A model generated the notes under the pieces. The model saw only the letters and a program-made list of their open reading frames with translations. It was not told the origin of the DNA and did not search any database. A program made the position numbers and the translations under genes. Of a stretch of 7,249 nt of DNA, positions 4,904 to 7,249 are shown one piece after another. The stretch lies in contig JAKAAK010000163.1 in assembly GCA_021797025.1 (NCBI GenBank), positions 1 to 7,249 of the forward strand, written 5' to 3'. This DNA comes from Thermoplasmata archaeon. Its GTDB lineage: Archaea; Thermoplasmatota; Thermoplasmata; Thermoplasmatales; Thermoplasmataceae. Position 1 is the first letter of the stretch. Every line of letters starts with the position of its first letter.

Positions 4904-6115
4904 ATGATAAAGCATGTTACCATAAAAAATTTTAAAGGAATAAAATCTCTTGGAATTACACCTAAAAAATTTAATGTTTTAGTCGGCAGAAATAATACAG
5001 GAAAAACTTCTATTCTTGAGGCTATTTCTGCCTGCATGAATCCTAATTTAATTCGAGACTTATTGATGTATAAATACGACAGTTTTTTTATAAATTATTC
5101 AACTGATAAAGCTTCAATAAAAATTGACACAGAAGATAATAAGATAAAAAGAGTTAGTATTCGAAAAGCAACTCCTGAGCAAATTCTCAATCTACTTAAA
5201 AACGATTTGCTCGAGTTGGTCAGTAACAAAGATGAAGTATACATAGGTATTGATAAATATATTGCTATAGAAAACAGTATTAAAGATCTTGATAAAGATA
5301 AAATTTATCAGGTCTCTCTTGATTCAATAGTAGTGTTAGTTAACAATTCAGGTAAACAAACAATTTTACCAGGAGAATCTTATAAGGAGTTGCTTACAGA
5401 TGCATTATCTAAATTATATGACACTCATACATCTAAAAATCCAAAAGACCCCGCAAAGCATACCCCAACAGGAAATATGATAAAACATGATTATTCGCTT
5501 GCCGCGTATCTGTATTTTAGTAGAAAAAGCAGGAAGAATTCATTTATAATAGACAAAAAGAATAATATAACATTTATTAACGAACCATTAATTTCCACCG
5601 GGAATATTGAGAAAAGTCAAAAACGTGCACTACAACTTGAAAATATGATCAAACATGATAATATTATACCAAATCTGATAAGATTTAATTTTGACTCTCT
5701 CGTATTAGATACTGGAGATGGAACTAAAGAAGTACCTATGGAATCTATGGGCGATGGATTTAAATCCCTCATTTCTATTCTTCTAAAGCTGTACGAAAAT
5801 GAAAGTGATGTAATTTTAATTGAAGAACCCGAAAATCATATGCATCCGGGTTATATAAGGCAACTAATTCATTATATTATCTCTATTGCAAATAAGAGTC
5901 AGATTCAACTATTTATTACTACACATAGCCAGGATTTTCTTTATATGTTAACATCTAATGATGCTTTACCTGAAAATGATAGAGAATTTCTAAAAAAGGA
6001 ACTTTTAATTTTGCAACTTTCTAAATGGAAAGATGACACAATATTATCCAACTTAGATTATAATGATTCCGTTTCTGATATGGAAGACCTGTTACTCGAT
6101 TTACGGGGAATATAA
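4904..6115 (+). CDS. OLD/AAA15-type AAA ATPase (putative defence system)
   Basis: This 403-residue protein is an ABC-like ATPase of the AAA15/AAA_21 group found in OLD nucleases and several anti-phage systems. It opens with MIKHVTIKNFKGIKSL, typical of the RecF/OLD head domain. The Walker A loop is GRNNTGKTS (28-36). The middle (about 50-270) is a family-specific insert with no recognised domain. Then come a signature-like SMGDGFKS (281-288), Walker B VILIEEPENHMHP (303-315, catalytic pair Glu307-Glu308) and the switch histidine in ITTHSQDF (His341). All ATPase motifs are present, so the gene looks intact. The C-terminus lacks a TOPRIM domain; that function is supplied by the next gene, which begins on the very next base after this TAA. 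Start ATG 4904 is supported by a TATA box 29 bases upstream. By analogy with split OLD or PARIS (AriA/AriB) systems it would sense a phage trigger and control the TOPRIM effector, which is inference. The exact system type cannot be fixed. Confidence 0.85.
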   Translation: MIKHVTIKNFKGIKSLGITPKKFNVLVGRNNTGKTSILEAISACMNPNLIRDLLMYKYDSFFINYSTDKASIKIDTEDNKIKRVSIRKATPEQILNLLKNDLLELVSNKDEVYIGIDKYIAIENSIKDLDKDKIYQVSLDSIVVLVNNSGKQTILPGESYKELLTDALSKLYDTHTSKNPKDPAKHTPTGNMIKHDYSLAAYLYFSRKSRKNSFIIDKKNNITFINEPLISTGNIEKSQKRALQLENMIKHDNIIPNLIRFNFDSLVLDTGDGTKEVPMESMGDGFKSLISILLKLYENESDVILIEEPENHMHPGYIRQLIHYIISIANKSQIQLFITTHSQDFLYMLTSNDALPENDREFLKKELLILQLSKWKDDTILSNLDYNDSVSDMEDLLLDLRGI

Positions 6116-6721
6116 TTGAAGAAAATTATAATGCTGGAGGGTGATCATGATTATAAATTTGTAAAATTTATAGTGAACAATAAATACAGAGATGAAGATA
6201 TATCCACTTATAACTTCCGTAATTCAAATAAAAATAACACAGAGATTCATTTTATAAGCAACTTTATCCAGGATAACCAATATAATACTAAGAAACTAGC
6301 AATCAAAATTGAAAATGGAAAGTATAATCTGCAAAAACTAATGACAAAATCTATACAGCTAATTGTTCCCGTGATAGAGCAATTACAGCTAATTTATTTA
6401 ACCGACTTAGATAGTAAAGACCCATTTGATTTGATTAATAAAATGAATGATGATTTTAAAGCAAGAGGAAATACTTATGAATTTAAGTGGGAAAAATACT
6501 TAATTAACTGTGATCATATTTATGCTTGCAAAATACAGAGTGTTAATAATCATAAAAATATAAGTAACGACAATATTATATTCATATTTTTTAAGAAAAG
6601 TCTTGAAGATGAATTACCGACATTTAAAGATAAGATTCCAGATTATGGCGAGGTTTCAAAGTTTATTGATAATAAGGAGCATTTACACATTAAGAAAATT
6701 TTAAATGACGAATATATTTAA
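6116..6721 (+). CDS. TOPRIM-like nuclease partner of the ATPase
   Basis: The 201-residue product carries the TOPRIM layout: strand KKIIMLEG with Glu8-Gly9 followed by DHDY, a helix KFVKFIV, later the strand LIYLTDLD with Asp97-x-Asp99, and then an acidic KSLEDEL (161-167). TOPRIM domains bind metal through these acids and cut or modify nucleic acid. Stand-alone TOPRIM proteins of about 200 residues beside AAA15 ATPases occur as DUF4435 (AriB of PARIS), DUF3226-like and split-OLD partners. I cannot choose among them, and this protein seems shorter than typical AriB. The TTG start at 6116 abuts the ATPase stop, with GGGGA (6105-6109) 6 bases upstream as a weak ribosome binding site. Starting at the later ATG (6131) would cut off the first TOPRIM strand. 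The two genes are clearly one translationally linked operon. Catalytic activity is inferred, not shown. Confidence 0.7.
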   Translation: MKKIIMLEGDHDYKFVKFIVNNKYRDEDISTYNFRNSNKNNTEIHFISNFIQDNQYNTKKLAIKIENGKYNLQKLMTKSIQLIVPVIEQLQLIYLTDLDSKDPFDLINKMNDDFKARGNTYEFKWEKYLINCDHIYACKIQSVNNHKNISNDNIIFIFFKKSLEDELPTFKDKIPDYGEVSKFIDNKEHLHIKKILNDEYI

Positions 6722-6883
6722 CAAAATTTCACAACCCAGTTGAATGGAAGCCTGTGACTTTAATAGAACGAATCCAGAAAATTCTGAAATTTATACATGA
6801 ATACTGTGCTTAAAAACATACAAATAAATTTGCTTCCAGACGATAATCAGAAAAATATACTACTTAAAGTACATTATCAAAAA

Positions 6884-7249
6884 TCACTGTAACAGAAATT
6901 TCCACAGGGGCATTACATCAATATCATCATGTTTTTCCCTATTGTATGTTACCATCAACGGTTCAACATTTTTGTACTTTTTTGTAAATAATTTTAATTG
7001 TTTCATTTCTCTATCTGTTTCTCTAATCTCAATAGCTTTTATTTTTTCGTCATGAACTTCAATAAAATCAACTTCATAATTATTCCTGTAAAAATAATCT
7101 GTTTTTATTTTCATCAACACAAGATTTTCCATAATATACGGATAGAGTTCATTGAATTTATCTGATAATGCAAACACAATATTGGGTGTTATAGGATAGC
7201 ATTTTTTTAATTTCCTCATAGTTATTGATATATTTTCCCTGTAATTGTA
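6884..7249 (-). CDS. C-terminal part of AAA_14/DUF4143-family ATPase, cut by window edge
   Basis: This is the end of a larger gene: the frame is open to the right edge of the window, ten codons beyond the ATG at 7219, so that ATG is probably internal. The visible 121 residues match the DUF4143 C-terminal domain that follows the AAA_14 ATPase core. They include PNIVFAL (the usual 'D-x-G-x-x-x-A' strand region), a helix ELYPYIMENLVLMKI, then YFYRNNYEVDFIEV and KIKAIEIRET, and an LKLFTKKYKN helix. DUF4143 is a restriction-nuclease-like fold; here the Asp of EVDF and the Glu of AIEIR are kept but the usual lysine is an arginine. These ATPases are abundant and mobile in archaea, and their role is poorly known. 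The N-terminal ATPase half would lie to the right, outside this window. Confidence 0.7.
   Translation of the reverse strand, partial: YNYRENISITMRKLKKCYPITPNIVFALSDKFNELYPYIMENLVLMKIKTDYFYRNNYEVDFIEVHDEKIKAIEIRETDREMKQLKLFTKKYKNVEPLMVTYNREKHDDIDVMPLWKFLLQ

Noticed and set aside
6721..6813. Short open stretch after the TOPRIM gene encoding a protein-like end (VEWKPVTLIERIQKILKFI)
   Set aside because: It is in a different frame from the TOPRIM gene, has no ATG start, and is too short to tell from chance; it could be a fragment of a lost gene.

Overview
The window looks archaeal, most like a member of the Thermoplasmatales (Ferroplasma/Acidiplasma/Cuniculiplasma-like). This is an inference from gene style, not from a marker gene. 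AT-rich TATA boxes sit about 26-29 bases before several start codons, implying leaderless mRNAs. Internal operon genes have a GGTGG-type ribosome binding site, GTG and TTG starts occur, and there is an archaeal-type VTT/DedA membrane protein. No rRNA, tRNA, CRISPR array or transposase gene was found.

Left part (1-2016): a small unknown gene at the edge (21-296, +), then a minus-strand two-gene operon. Its first gene (1142-1876) encodes a PD-(D/E)XK-type nuclease-like domain joined to a C-terminal winged-helix-like domain. The second (494-1075) encodes an unrecognised 193-residue partner. The operon has its own leaderless promoter, an internal ribosome binding site and a T-rich terminator. Its base composition is visibly richer in G+C than the right half.

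Middle (2017-3110): a possible small single-pass membrane protein (-) diverges from a VTT/DedA-family membrane protein (+, 2358-2993). The latter is followed by an 8-bp hairpin with a T tract.

Centre-right (3191-4903): an eroded zone. A well-formed promoter with a GC-rich inverted repeat, and a possible leaderless 17-codon upstream peptide, leads into one reading frame (3319-4533). That frame stays in register for 405 codons but is cut by four internal stops of all three kinds. Its predicted layout (basic N-terminus, membrane helix, about 230 residues of soluble sequence, two more helices) is what a single membrane protein would look like, so I read it as a pseudogene. Next, on the minus strand, lies a second small broken gene (4590-4858).

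Right part (4904-7249): an intact two-gene unit encodes an OLD/AAA15-type ATPase and a separate small TOPRIM protein with no gap between them. This is the layout of split OLD-like or PARIS-like anti-phage systems. The right edge holds the C-terminal part of an AAA_14/DUF4143-family ATPase (-). Taken together, the nuclease operon, the ATPase-TOPRIM pair, the DUF4143 protein and the decayed genes suggest an accessory, defence-island-like locus.
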